64,000 bases of DNA from a virus: IMG/VR virus record IMGVR_UViG_3300035181_001055, positions 1 through 64,000 of that record; one strand, given 5' to 3'. The stretch's first letter is position 1. Each line of letters opens with the position of its first letter. A model generated the notes under the pieces. That model saw nothing but the letters and a program-made list of their open reading frames with translations, made no database searches and was not told the origin of the DNA. Positions 1-7,972 of this stretch are shown in pieces. The position numbers and the translations under genes were made by a program.

Positions 1-2
1 AA

Positions 3-71
3 CGTCGAGCTAAGAAAATGGCGAAGAAAGGTGCTGCGAATAAGGAGAAAATTGATGAGCGTGGAAATTGA
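3..71 (+). CDS. C-terminal tail of an upstream gene (partial)
   Basis: An open frame enters from the left edge and stops at 69-71, 17 bases past the start of the nuclease gene. The visible tail is Lys/Arg/Ala-rich (RRAKKMAKKGAANKEK). Too little is present to name a product. The overlap suggests translational coupling with the next gene. Confidence 0.4.
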   Translation, partial: RRAKKMAKKGAANKEKIDERGN

Positions 72-411
72 ATCTGTTTATAATTTTACTGCGAAAGTGA
101 TAAATGTTGTTGATGGCGATACGATCGACGTTGATATCGATCTTGGGTTCGGTATCAGAAAGAAAACGCGATTGCGCCTATATGGCATCAGCGTCCCAGA
201 GAAATCTTCATCAGACCCAAAAGAAAAAGAAGTAGCCGATAAAGTTCGCGAGTATTTGAAATCTCACATTGAGGGGAAAACGGTAGAAATTCAGACACTT
301 AAGGAATATGGCAGATACTTTGCTATTGTATATCTTCAAGGTCTAGGGAGCATCAATCAACTAATGGTTGACAAAGGATACGCTGTGCCATATTTCAGCG
401 ACCATAAATGA
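55..411 (+). CDS. Staphylococcal-nuclease-like (thermonuclease family) protein
   Basis: Predicted small SNase-fold nuclease of about 118 residues. The N-terminal strand carries DGDTIDVDID, followed by RLRLYGISVPE and, further on, YGRYFAIVYL. These match the family blocks holding the Ca2+-binding Asp, the first catalytic Arg, the Glu and the second Arg. The usual Asp in the block normally written GIDxPE (D40 of S. aureus nuclease) is Ser here, so activity may be altered. The ATG at 55 is chosen over a GTG at 31 because AAGGAG at 42-47 is spaced correctly for it. Possible roles are host DNA scavenging or recombination; the sequence does not decide. Confidence 0.75.
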   Translation: MSVEIESVYNFTAKVINVVDGDTIDVDIDLGFGIRKKTRLRLYGISVPEKSSSDPKEKEVADKVREYLKSHIEGKTVEIQTLKEYGRYFAIVYLQGLGSINQLMVDKGYAVPYFSDHK

Positions 412-419
412 TTTTCAAT

Positions 420-497
420 CGGTGTGTAGAGCAGTCAGGTAGTCTCGTATGGTTTGGGACCATAAGGTCGTGAGTTCGAATCTCACCACACCGACCA
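420..497 (+). tRNA. tRNA-Pro (anticodon TGG)
   Basis: Acceptor stem CGGTGTG pairs fully with CACACCG. The anticodon stem is TATGG/CCATA with loop TTTGGGA, giving UGG. The T arm has TTCGAAT. Discriminator A is followed by an encoded CCA at 495-497. Confidence 0.92.
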
Positions 498-505
498 ACA
501 AATAA

Positions 506-531
506 GCGCCCATAGCTCAGCGGAGGAGAGC
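506..531 (+). pseudogene. Truncated 5' half of a tRNA-Arg copy
   Basis: GCGCCCATAGCTCAGCG repeats the acceptor and D-arm start of the intact tRNA-Arg at 582. The similarity is then lost and no anticodon, T arm or 3' acceptor follows. It looks like the remnant of a tandem duplication or of recombination at a tRNA. Confidence 0.6.
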
Positions 532-581
532 GATGCTCTGATGGAAAGAGCAACAAACTTCATTTTTATGAATAAAAATAC

Positions 582-657
582 GCGCCCATAGCTCAGCGAA
601 GAGAGCAATGGATTTCTAATCCATGGGTCGGAGGTTTGAATCCTCCTGGGCGCGCCA
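582..657 (+). tRNA. tRNA-Arg (anticodon TCT)
   Basis: Acceptor GCGCCCA pairs with TGGGCGC. The anticodon stem is ATGGA/TCCAT with loop TTTCTAA, giving UCU. Discriminator G is usual for tRNA-Arg and CCA is encoded. It reads AGA, a codon often supplied by phages. Confidence 0.92.
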
Positions 658-669
658 ATAATATCAAAT

Positions 670-746
670 GCCCCTGTAGCCCAATTGGCAGAGGCAAAGG
701 ACTTAAAATCCTTGTGGTGTGGGTTCGAATCCCTCCAGGGGTACCA
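670..746 (+). tRNA. tRNA with anticodon TAA (Leu by codon, but short variable loop)
   Basis: Acceptor GCCCCTG pairs with CAGGGGT with G-T at the end. Anticodon stem AAGGA/TCCTT encloses loop CTTAAAA, so the anticodon is UAA. The variable region is only about 5 nt (714-718), a class I architecture, while bacterial tRNA-Leu are class II with a long arm. The T stem has one mismatch. Discriminator A and CCA are present. The amino-acid identity is therefore less certain than the anticodon. Confidence 0.8.
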
Positions 747-757
747 AGAACAATGAC

Positions 758-1309
758 ATGAGAACATCTCAAATCTGGTTCACTAGTGATACTCACTTTT
801 TCCATAGAAATATCATCAAGTATTGTCCCGCAACTCGCGGACAGTTCTCAGATGAAATTCAGATGACTGGATTCATGGTAGAAGCATGGAATTCTCGCGT
901 AAAAGAGGATGACATTGTGTATCACCTAGGAGATGTTGGATTTGGGAAGACGAGCTATTTGGTAGAAGTTATCAATCTTCTAAATGGCAAAAAGATTCTC
1001 GTCAAAGGTAATCACGACAAAAGACATCTCAAATTCAAATCATTCGTCGATGAATGGGAAGAGATTTACGAAGATATACATGAAATAGAAATCAACGGGA
1101 TCTCTATTACTCTTTGCCATCACCCTCTAAAAAAGTGGAATGATATGCAAAATGGCGCATATCATCTTTACGGACACGTCCACGGAAAGCGCATTGGCAT
1201 AGAAAGAGGACGAATGATGGACGTCGGCGTCGATACTAGAAATGATTTAGCGCCTTGGAGTTGGGAAGAAATTGATAACCATTTGAAAAATCGGGAAATT
1301 GTTCTATGA
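758..1309 (+). CDS. Calcineurin-like metallophosphoesterase
   Basis: A 183-residue protein with the metallophosphoesterase motifs in order: SDTHFFH near the N-terminus, HLGDVGFG, VKGNHDKR, LCHHPL and YGHVHGK. Together these bind two metals. The ATG at 758 lies just after the tRNA cluster; the open frame continues upstream into the tRNA, so 758 is the first sensible start. The substrate is not predictable from sequence; phage relatives are usually annotated only as phosphoesterase. Confidence 0.85.
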   Translation: MRTSQIWFTSDTHFFHRNIIKYCPATRGQFSDEIQMTGFMVEAWNSRVKEDDIVYHLGDVGFGKTSYLVEVINLLNGKKILVKGNHDKRHLKFKSFVDEWEEIYEDIHEIEINGISITLCHHPLKKWNDMQNGAYHLYGHVHGKRIGIERGRMMDVGVDTRNDLAPWSWEEIDNHLKNREIVL

Positions 1310-1330
1310 CTGGTTTCATGAGGAACGAAT

Positions 1331-1597
1331 ATGAAAGTGCTCAAGACAATGTATATGCCTGTATCTAAGCAGAACATCATTGATCGAAGATCGCCTCTAA
1401 TCGTGAAAGTGCAATGCTATGAGCACGATTTGGAGCGAAATTGGGTGGAGCTTAGGTCTGGCCGTGTTCTTCTAGAAGGTCACCATGTTTTTAATACATA
1501 TGAAGAAGCTAAGGAGTATCAGAATGCAGTGATTGATTCTATGATTATGCAACTACGGGCTCGTCAAGACAAATTGAATGAAACCAAAGGGGATTGA
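1331..1597 (+). CDS. Hypothetical protein, 88 aa
   Basis: A small charged soluble protein that I do not recognise. GAGGA sits about 8 bases before the ATG, and the stop lies just before the next gene, whose ribosome site GGGGA overlaps the stop region, so it probably belongs to the same operon. The C-terminus (residues 55-85) is predicted helical and rich in Lys, Glu and Gln. Confidence 0.6.
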   Translation: MKVLKTMYMPVSKQNIIDRRSPLIVKVQCYEHDLERNWVELRSGRVLLEGHHVFNTYEEAKEYQNAVIDSMIMQLRARQDKLNETKGD

Positions 1598-1600
1598 ACA

Positions 1601-2089
1601 ATGGAAAAGATGGCTAATGTAGTGAAACTCAAATGGTTAGAAATTGAACTGTTGTGCAACGATATCGTGCAGCAGCTGAGAGGAAAATATGATGTCGTGG
1701 TTCCAATTTCTCGCGGTGGTTTGTGCCCAGGAACCATCATTGCGAACATGATCGGGGTTTCGAATGTTCGTCCTATTCGATGGCAAACTCGAGACGGAAA
1801 TTGCAAAGATGAGAGTACTTTGCAAGAAATTGCCCAGACGTATGAAAGAATTCTAATTGTTGACGATCTTCTAGATAGTGGAAAGTGTTTGAAAGAAATT
1901 AGTGAAGCGATACGAAAGGTTAGAGCGCCTCACAAGGATGTGGTAGTTACTTACGCTGTTCTATTGAAAAATATCGCTTACGAACAGCATGTTGACGAAA
2001 TGTACAGCATCGTATACGGTCAACGTTTTGACGGTAGAACTGATAAGAGGTGGATTGTTTTCCCTTGGGAAGCTGATGCTCAAAATTGA
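1601..2089 (+). CDS. Phosphoribosyltransferase (xanthine/hypoxanthine type)
   Basis: Residues 84-97 (ILIVDDLLDSGKCL) are the PRPP-binding loop of type I phosphoribosyltransferases, and VVPISRGGL at 33-41 is the dipeptide/substrate-side block seen in Gpt-like enzymes. At 162 aa it has the length of bacterial Gpt. It probably salvages a purine base to a nucleotide, which fits the neighbouring dNTP genes. AAAGGGG precedes the start at 1601. Confidence 0.75.
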   Translation: MEKMANVVKLKWLEIELLCNDIVQQLRGKYDVVVPISRGGLCPGTIIANMIGVSNVRPIRWQTRDGNCKDESTLQEIAQTYERILIVDDLLDSGKCLKEISEAIRKVRAPHKDVVVTYAVLLKNIAYEQHVDEMYSIVYGQRFDGRTDKRWIVFPWEADAQN

Positions 2090-2094
2090 TTGAT

Positions 2095-2102
2095 GATAAA
2101 TA
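2095..2102 (+). promoter_or_regulatory. Late-promoter-like GATAAATA
   Basis: GATAAATA differs by one base from the T4 late promoter TATAAATA. It lies 68 bases before the membrane coiled-coil gene at 2170, the only gene around it that does not look early. Confidence 0.4.
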
Positions 2103-2169
2103 CGAATAGTCAACCATGATACACAATCTTTCTCCTCCTCCTCCTCCTTATTTCTAAGCCGATAAGAAA

Positions 2170-2649
2170 ATGGACCCTAATTTGACGAATTCTTCATACG
2201 TCATTACTCTAGACTCTCACCAGACAATGGTTGTATTTGGCACAATCATTGCAGCTATTGCTAGCGTGGCATGGCCTATAATACAGACCATAAGAAAGTT
2301 CAGCAGCGATAAAAATGCAGCCTTAAAGAAAAATGAAGCCGAAATTACTCTTTATAATCAATTAAAAGAACAACTAGAAACTTACAAGAAATCTCTAGAT
2401 GAAGCTCGCAATGAAAATCAACATTTATGGGAAATTATTAGAGATCTTGAAAACAGACTTAAAAAGGTTGAGCACATCGAATCTGAAATCGAAATTTTAC
2501 AGAAAAAACTAGAAGAAAAAGATGTTGCCTTATCAAGAAAAGATTCAGAAATATTTCAGTTATCTGCGCAGCTGAAAGAAAAAGAAGAGAAAATAAGAGA
2601 TCTAGAAAAACGCGTTGCTTATCTAGAATCTTTTTATCCGCAACAATGA
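2170..2649 (+). CDS. Membrane-anchored coiled-coil protein
   Basis: A 159-residue protein with one hydrophobic segment at about 19-40 followed by a long heptad-rich helix (about 55-155) made of Lys, Glu, Leu and Gln. The short N-terminus without a cleavable signal suggests an inner-membrane protein with a cytoplasmic or periplasmic rod. The shape would suit an i-spanin or a membrane tether, but no o-spanin partner is seen. It is followed directly by an intrinsic terminator. Confidence 0.65.
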   Translation: MDPNLTNSSYVITLDSHQTMVVFGTIIAAIASVAWPIIQTIRKFSSDKNAALKKNEAEITLYNQLKEQLETYKKSLDEARNENQHLWEIIRDLENRLKKVEHIESEIEILQKKLEEKDVALSRKDSEIFQLSAQLKEKEEKIRDLEKRVAYLESFYPQQ

Positions 2650-2678
2650 ATGATTCTATATGAAAATCAAATGAAAAG

Positions 2679-2705
2679 GGGGTCTACAAGACCCCTTAAC
2701 TTTTT
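2679..2705 (+). terminator. Intrinsic terminator / stem-loop of a promoter cassette
   Basis: GGGGTCT (2679-2685) pairs perfectly with AGACCCC (2689-2695) around ACA, followed by TTAACTTTTT. It ends the upstream unit and sits directly before the thyX promoter. Confidence 0.85.
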
Positions 2706-2732
2706 GACAGCTTTGCCGTTCTATACTATAAT
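2704..2732 (+). promoter_or_regulatory. Sigma-70 promoter of the thyX-nrd operon
   Basis: TTGACA at 2704-2709, 17 bp, TATAAT at 2727-2732: a perfect consensus promoter 24 bp before thyX. Confidence 0.9.
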
Positions 2733-2756
2733 TGTGTCCTTTCAAAGGAGAATACT

Positions 2757-3626
2757 ATGACGCATCAATCTGAAATTGCTTACGACTCTCGCTATATTCC
2801 CGTTCTCGACTACGGCTTCGTCGGTCTAATTGATATCATGGGAGATGACAAAGCGATCGACGATGCTGCTCGCACTAGTTATGGCGCTGGCACTCGATCA
2901 GTTAATGATATGCGCGGCCTTATTCGCTATCTTGTTCGTAAGCAGCACACATCGCCACTCGAAATGGTGGAGCTCAAGTTCCATCTGAAAATGCCCATTT
3001 TCGTCATGCGGCAGCATGTTAGACATCGAACAGCTAGTCTCAATGAGTATTCTGGTCGATATAGTATCATGACGGACGAGATGTATATGCCTGACCTTGA
3101 TAGGTTCCAAGGTCAGCATCCCGATAATAAGCAAGCGTCGGCTGACTGCCTGGGCGATGATATTGCCATAACACTGGCAAATCGAATGAAAGAAAGCTAT
3201 GATGTTGCTTACACGAACTACCAAAAATCTATCGAAAGTGGGCTAGCGAGGGAACTAGCTCGTATTCAGTTGCCAGTGGCGAATTATACTGAGTTGTATT
3301 GGAAGATTGATTTGAAAAACTTCTTCAATTATGTTCGATTGCGGAATGATCCCAAGCATGCTCAGCACGAGATTGTTTTGTATGCTGATGCAATGTATAA
3401 GTTGGTTAAACCTCACTTGCCTATTACGTGCGAGGCGTTCGAGGATTACTGGCTAAATGGGACGGCAATGTCGAAGATGGAGATGAATTTGCTAACAGAC
3501 CTATTTGACAATTCGAATTGGCTGAGGATGAAGATCCGCCACCAAGACGAGAAAGCATTGGCAGCCTCATATGGGATGAGCGTCAAGGAATTGAAAGAAT
3601 TCAAGGAAAAAATGGGGCTTGAATGA
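2757..3626 (+). CDS. thyX: FAD-dependent thymidylate synthase ThyX
   Basis: Makes dTMP from dUMP using methylene-tetrahydrofolate, FAD and NADPH. The ThyX signature RHRxxSxNxxSxR is intact at residues 89-101 (R89, H90, R91, S94, N96, S99, R101). At 289 aa it is within or slightly above the usual family size. AAAGGAGAA lies just before the ATG. It is the first gene of a coupled operon: its stop overlaps the dCMP deaminase start (ATGA). Together with dCMP deaminase and ribonucleotide reductase it gives the phage its own dTTP route, unlike T4, which uses a ThyA-type enzyme. Confidence 0.95.
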   Translation: MTHQSEIAYDSRYIPVLDYGFVGLIDIMGDDKAIDDAARTSYGAGTRSVNDMRGLIRYLVRKQHTSPLEMVELKFHLKMPIFVMRQHVRHRTASLNEYSGRYSIMTDEMYMPDLDRFQGQHPDNKQASADCLGDDIAITLANRMKESYDVAYTNYQKSIESGLARELARIQLPVANYTELYWKIDLKNFFNYVRLRNDPKHAQHEIVLYADAMYKLVKPHLPITCEAFEDYWLNGTAMSKMEMNLLTDLFDNSNWLRMKIRHQDEKALAASYGMSVKELKEFKEKMGLE

Positions 3627-4108
3627 ATCGCTGGGATTCTTTGTTCATGGATATCGCAATTCGCATGGCCGAGATGAGTCATGCGAACAAAATGAAAGTT
3701 GGGGCAGTTGCAGTTCGCGATAAACGGGTTATATTATGCGGATTCAATGGCACACCTGAAGGTAAGCCGAATGAATGTGAAAAAAGGGTATATCCGTCAG
3801 TTTCAGATTCTACCGAGGACATCGAGAAAAGGTTCCCATATATAGATGACCAAGGAAATTCTTATTCCTTGGTTACTTTGCCTTCAGTTATGCACGCCGA
3901 AGAAAATATCATTCTGTACAGCAGTAAAAAAGGAATAGCCCTAGAAGGATGTGAAATATTTTGTACACATCAACCCTGTCTAAATTGTGCAAGAATGATA
4001 TATGGCGCTGGATTTAAGCGAGTTGTTTACAAAGAGGATTATCGAAGTAATGAAGGAATTGACTTTCTTCGAGATATGCAAATGTTAGTTGAGAAATATG
4101 TAGGTTGA
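3623..4108 (+). CDS. dCMP deaminase
   Basis: Zinc-dependent deaminase converting dCMP to dUMP, the substrate of the preceding ThyX. HAEEN at 91-95 supplies the zinc ligand and catalytic Glu; PCLNCA at 118-123 supplies the two Cys ligands. Residues 50-90 form the insertion typical of dCMP deaminases. The start overlaps the thyX stop by four bases, so expression is coupled. Confidence 0.92.
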   Translation: MNRWDSLFMDIAIRMAEMSHANKMKVGAVAVRDKRVILCGFNGTPEGKPNECEKRVYPSVSDSTEDIEKRFPYIDDQGNSYSLVTLPSVMHAEENIILYSSKKGIALEGCEIFCTHQPCLNCARMIYGAGFKRVVYKEDYRSNEGIDFLRDMQMLVEKYVG

Positions 4109-4117
4109 GAGGAACAT

Positions 4118-5938
4118 ATGGAGATTACAAAAAAGGTTAAACATCATACAGGAATTTTGATGGATCTTTCGCGGGATTCGTTTTTTGATGAATTAGGCTT
4201 AAGACGTCTGAAAGATTCTTATATGAGATCAGATGAATCAAGTCCTCAAGAAAGATTTGCATATGTTAGTGCGCAATTTGCATCCGATGCTGAACATGCG
4301 CAGCGCCTATATGAGTACTCAAGCAAACACTGGCTTAGTTACTCAACCCCTATCCTTTCATTCGGTCGAAATGCTAAAGGAATGCCTATTTCATGTTTCT
4401 TGAACTACCTGGAAGATACTGCTGATGGACTAGTTAATAACTTAAGCGAAACCTGCTGGCTTAGTATGATAGGCGGCGGTGTCGGAATCCACGTTGCGAT
4501 TCGCGGATGTGATGAAAAATCGGTAGGCGTCATGCCGCATCTGAAAGTATATGACGCCGCGTCGCTGGCATATAAACAAGGGACCACTCGTCGTGGCAGC
4601 TTTGCCGCTTACTTGCCGATTGACCATCCAGACATTATCCAGTTCATTGAGATGCGCAAACCGACGGGCGATCAAAATATGCGCACTTTGAACCTCAACC
4701 ATGCCATTAGTATTTCCGACAAGTTCATGGAGCTAATTGAGCGCTGCATGCTCGATCCTAATGCTGATGATACATGGGAGCTGATCCAGCCTAATAACGG
4801 AAAGGTCGTTGAAACTGTTTCGGCGCGCGAGCTCTGGCAAAGGATTCTCGAAATCAGAATGCAGACTGGCGAGCCTTACCTATGGTTCAATGATACAGCT
4901 AACCGAGCATTGCCTGACTATCAGAAAGCGAAAGGGCTGAAAATTCATGGCAGCAATCTTTGCTCTGAAATCTCTCTCGTGACTTCTCCAGAAAGAACTG
5001 CTGTTTGCTGCCTCAGTTCAGTTAACCTCGAGTACTGGGACGATTGGAAAGATAATAAGCAATTCCTGCCAGACATCCTTGAAATGCTCGACAATGTTCT
5101 AACATACTTTATTGAAAATGCGCCAGAAACTATTGAAAGAGCGAGATACAGCGCTATGAGAGAGCGAAGCGTAGGCGTCGGTGCACTCGGATTTCATGCT
5201 CTTCTTCAAAAGAAAAACATCGCATTCGAAAGCGTTTTGGCAAAGAGCCTTAACATTCAGATTTTTTCTAATATTCGAACTCAGCTAGACGAGGCCAATG
5301 TTGCTTTGGCGGAAAAACGAGGGCCGTGCCCTGATGCAGCAGATGCAGGCGTCATGAAACGATTGACTCATGTCATGGCAATCGCGCCTAATGCTTCTTC
5401 GAGTATCATTATGGGAAATACATCTCCTAGTATCGAGCCTTATGCAGCAAACGCATATCGCCAGGATACTAGTTCTGGCGCTTACTTGACAAAGAATCGT
5501 TTCTTGGATGAGATCATCAAAAAAGAATCCGCTAAACACGGCGAAGGGTGGTATGAAGATACTTGGGCTAGCATCATCGCAAATGATGGGTCTGTACAAC
5601 ACCTGGATTGGATGGACGAAAATACGAAATGGGTTTACAAGACTGCTTTTGAGATTGACCAACGATGGATTATTGAGCATGCTGCCGACCGTCAGGCTTA
5701 CGTGGATCAGGCGCAAAGTGTAAACCTATTCCTTTTACCAGATGTTAACATAAAGTACCTCCATGCAGTCCATTTCATGGCATGGAAGAAGGGTCTGAAA
5801 TCTCTGTACTACTGCCGAAGCACGAAATTGCGAAAGGCTGACAGAGTTGGGCAAAGTGTAGAGCGCAAGAGAATTGAAGATGAAATTGATATGGCATCTC
5901 TCGCTGAAGGAAACGAATGCATCGCTTGTGAAGGATGA
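4118..5938 (+). CDS. nrdA: Ribonucleoside-diphosphate reductase alpha subunit, short form
   Basis: Large subunit of aerobic ribonucleotide reductase. The active-site Cys near MPISCFLN (C93), the central NLCSEISL block with the radical Cys and Glu, and the CCLSSVN block are all present. A C-terminal CxxC (ECIACEG) is the re-reduction pair. At 606 aa it lacks the N-terminal ATP-cone of E. coli NrdA (761 aa), so dATP feedback through that domain is absent. AGAGGAA precedes the start. The stop overlaps the first possible nrdB start. Confidence 0.95.
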   Translation: MEITKKVKHHTGILMDLSRDSFFDELGLRRLKDSYMRSDESSPQERFAYVSAQFASDAEHAQRLYEYSSKHWLSYSTPILSFGRNAKGMPISCFLNYLEDTADGLVNNLSETCWLSMIGGGVGIHVAIRGCDEKSVGVMPHLKVYDAASLAYKQGTTRRGSFAAYLPIDHPDIIQFIEMRKPTGDQNMRTLNLNHAISISDKFMELIERCMLDPNADDTWELIQPNNGKVVETVSARELWQRILEIRMQTGEPYLWFNDTANRALPDYQKAKGLKIHGSNLCSEISLVTSPERTAVCCLSSVNLEYWDDWKDNKQFLPDILEMLDNVLTYFIENAPETIERARYSAMRERSVGVGALGFHALLQKKNIAFESVLAKSLNIQIFSNIRTQLDEANVALAEKRGPCPDAADAGVMKRLTHVMAIAPNASSSIIMGNTSPSIEPYAANAYRQDTSSGAYLTKNRFLDEIIKKESAKHGEGWYEDTWASIIANDGSVQHLDWMDENTKWVYKTAFEIDQRWIIEHAADRQAYVDQAQSVNLFLLPDVNIKYLHAVHFMAWKKGLKSLYYCRSTKLRKADRVGQSVERKRIEDEIDMASLAEGNECIACEG

Positions 5939-5943
5939 ACGAT

Positions 5944-6927
5944 ATGGCAAAAAAGAAACTCAAACTAACTGATGAACGCAACTACTATAAACCTTTCACT
6001 TATCCATGGGCTTTTGAAGCGTTCATGGCAAGTGAGCAGATGCATTGGCTATGGACAGAAGTTCCTATGATTGATGATGTGAGCGACTGGAAGAACAAGC
6101 TGACAGCCGATGAAAAGACATTTTTGACGCACATCCTTCGCTTTTTCACGCAAGGCGATATTGATGTTTCGGGTGCATATGTTAGAAACTATCTGCCTGC
6201 ATTTCCTCAGCCTGAAATTAGAATGATGTTGAGCAGTTTTGCTGCTCGTGAAGCGGTTCACATCGCCGCATACTCGTATCTGATTGAAACGCTGGGTTTA
6301 CCTGAAACGACGTATAACGAATTCTTGCAGTATCAGGAGATGAAAGACAAGCATGAATTCGTTTCTGAGTACGGCAGACAAGATAAAGGGACGATTGCAC
6401 AGCAGATTGCTGTATTCTCTGCTTTCACCGAAGGTATGCAATTGTTCTCGTCCTTTATCATGCTGCTCAACTTTGCACGATTCGGGAAGATGAAAGGCAT
6501 GGGACAAATCATTGCATGGAGCATCGCTGATGAATCGCTGCATTGCGAGTCGATGACTAAACTGTTCCGTGAGTTCATCAAGGAGAATAAAGATATTTGG
6601 ACTGATGATCTCAAGGCACAAATCTACTCCATTGCCGAGAAGATGGTTGACTTGGAAGACAAGTTTATCGACTTGGCATATGGCGTCAACGAGATGGAGG
6701 GCTTGCCGTCGGCTGATGTCAAGAAGTATATTCGTTACATTGCTGACCGACGTTTGATTTCCCTCGGCATGAAAGGCATATTCAAGGTCAAGAAGAACCC
6801 TATGCCTTGGGTCGACGGTATGCTCGGCGCAACCCACACAAACTTCTTTGAGCAACGGGTGGTGGACTACGCCAAGGGCGCGCTAACTGGATCGTGGGAA
6901 GAGATCTGGGCTCAAAAAAACGGTTGA
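5944..6927 (+). CDS. nrdB: Ribonucleoside-diphosphate reductase beta subunit
   Basis: Di-iron, tyrosyl-radical subunit that partners NrdA. EAVHIAAY gives the Glu, His (+3) and Tyr (+7) spacing of E. coli E115/H118/Y122, so the radical Tyr is kept. DESLHCE carries the second Glu/His pair. Two starts are possible: ATG at 5935 overlapping the nrdA stop, or ATG at 5944, which is better spaced from GAAGGA and was chosen. The stop is embedded in the -35 box of the next promoter. Confidence 0.93.
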   Translation: MAKKKLKLTDERNYYKPFTYPWAFEAFMASEQMHWLWTEVPMIDDVSDWKNKLTADEKTFLTHILRFFTQGDIDVSGAYVRNYLPAFPQPEIRMMLSSFAAREAVHIAAYSYLIETLGLPETTYNEFLQYQEMKDKHEFVSEYGRQDKGTIAQQIAVFSAFTEGMQLFSSFIMLLNFARFGKMKGMGQIIAWSIADESLHCESMTKLFREFIKENKDIWTDDLKAQIYSIAEKMVDLEDKFIDLAYGVNEMEGLPSADVKKYIRYIADRRLISLGMKGIFKVKKNPMPWVDGMLGATHTNFFEQRVVDYAKGALTGSWEEIWAQKNG

Positions 6928-6952
6928 CATGCGAGTAGGGTCATGCTATAAT
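6924..6952 (+). promoter_or_regulatory. Sigma-70 promoter overlapping the nrdB stop
   Basis: TTGACA 6924-6929 (its TGA is the nrdB stop), 17 bp, TATAAT 6947-6952 with TGC directly upstream (extended -10). No stem-loop precedes it. Confidence 0.88.
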
Positions 6953-6977
6953 AATGACATAGAAGAAAGAGATTGTC

Positions 6978-7214
6978 ATGACCCTGCTCGACGCAGTCAA
7001 CGGTGTGATTTTGCTGATGGGTGCGGTTTCTGCGTACTGCATCAGCAGTTCGAATCGAAAAACGAAATTTATCGGATTCTTGGTAGCCGCTTTGAGCGAA
7101 CCATTTTGGCTCTATGCAACTCTTAAGACTGGTGACTGGGGAATTTTTCTCTTGTCGCTTTGGTATCTCGGTTGCAATATTCGAGGGGTAATCAACCATA
7201 GAGGAAACGATTGA
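6978..7214 (+). CDS. Small membrane protein, 78 aa
   Basis: Three hydrophobic stretches (about 5-23, 30-47 and 52-68) separated by short polar turns; Trp- and Tyr-rich near the C-terminus. I recall similar small inner-membrane proteins in other myophages but no function. It is the first gene after a strong promoter, and its stop overlaps the TTG start of the next gene. Confidence 0.7.
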   Translation: MTLLDAVNGVILLMGAVSAYCISSSNRKTKFIGFLVAALSEPFWLYATLKTGDWGIFLLSLWYLGCNIRGVINHRGND

Positions 7215-7972
7215 AAGTAGCAATTGCGAGCGATCTTCATCTGGAGTTTTCGGGTCTGCATGAAAATTTCTTCGGAAATCCAGAAAATGCCGACATTCTG
7301 ATCTTGGCAGGCGATACTGTTGAAAGCAGAAATTTGAGCTATTTCAGCTACGTTTTCAGGCGAATCTCTGAAGATTTTGAAAAAGTTTTCATTGTCTTAG
7401 GTAACCATGAATTCTATTTGAATGAAATTCAGAATAGCGTCAGAGAGATGCTTCATCTCGAAGATGAGTTCGATAACATTCGGATTCTGAATAACAAATC
7501 GTTCATTTTACATGATAAAATCATTTTGGTTGGAGGAACGCTATGGACAAATTACAATAAGCTCGATCCTTTCACTATACATGGTGCGAAGAGTCGCTTG
7601 AATGATTATCGACATATTCGTGTTGGCGATCGGCTTATGATTCCTGAAGATTGCATCGAATGGCATAATGAAACGGTCAATTACATCCAGACGATTGCCA
7701 GGAGCAATCAAGACAAGAAAGTGATTGTTGCAACACATCATGCCCCTACTTTCTTGAGCATCAACTCGATGTATAAAGGAGATTATCACGGGAGCGGGTT
7801 GTTTGCCAGCGACTTGAGCAATCTCATTCTCGATGAAGAGAATATTGTATTATGGGCTCATGGTCATACGCATGATGCATGTGAATATGAAGTAGGAAAT
7901 TGCAAAGTTGTTTGCAACCCCAAAGGATATTCGAAATCTGCTGATTATAAATGCAAGGTGGTCGAGGTATGA
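7211..7972 (+). CDS. Calcineurin-like metallophosphoesterase (second)
   Basis: A 253-residue phosphoesterase with SDLHLEF, ILAGDT, VLGNHEFY, ATHHAP and WAHGHTH, all the metal-ligand blocks of the family. It starts at TTG (7211), supported by GAGGAAA at 7201-7207 and by overlap with the previous stop. It is not closely similar to the phosphoesterase at 758. Its stop overlaps the ATG of the ArfA-like gene, suggesting coupled translation. Confidence 0.88.
   Translation: MKVAIASDLHLEFSGLHENFFGNPENADILILAGDTVESRNLSYFSYVFRRISEDFEKVFIVLGNHEFYLNEIQNSVREMLHLEDEFDNIRILNNKSFILHDKIILVGGTLWTNYNKLDPFTIHGAKSRLNDYRHIRVGDRLMIPEDCIEWHNETVNYIQTIARSNQDKKVIVATHHAPTFLSINSMYKGDYHGSGLFASDLSNLILDEENIVLWAHGHTHDACEYEVGNCKVVCNPKGYSKSADYKCKVVEV

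Noticed and set aside
6298-6855. 185-aa leftward ORF in nrdB
   Set aside because: Antisense shadow of a highly conserved gene.
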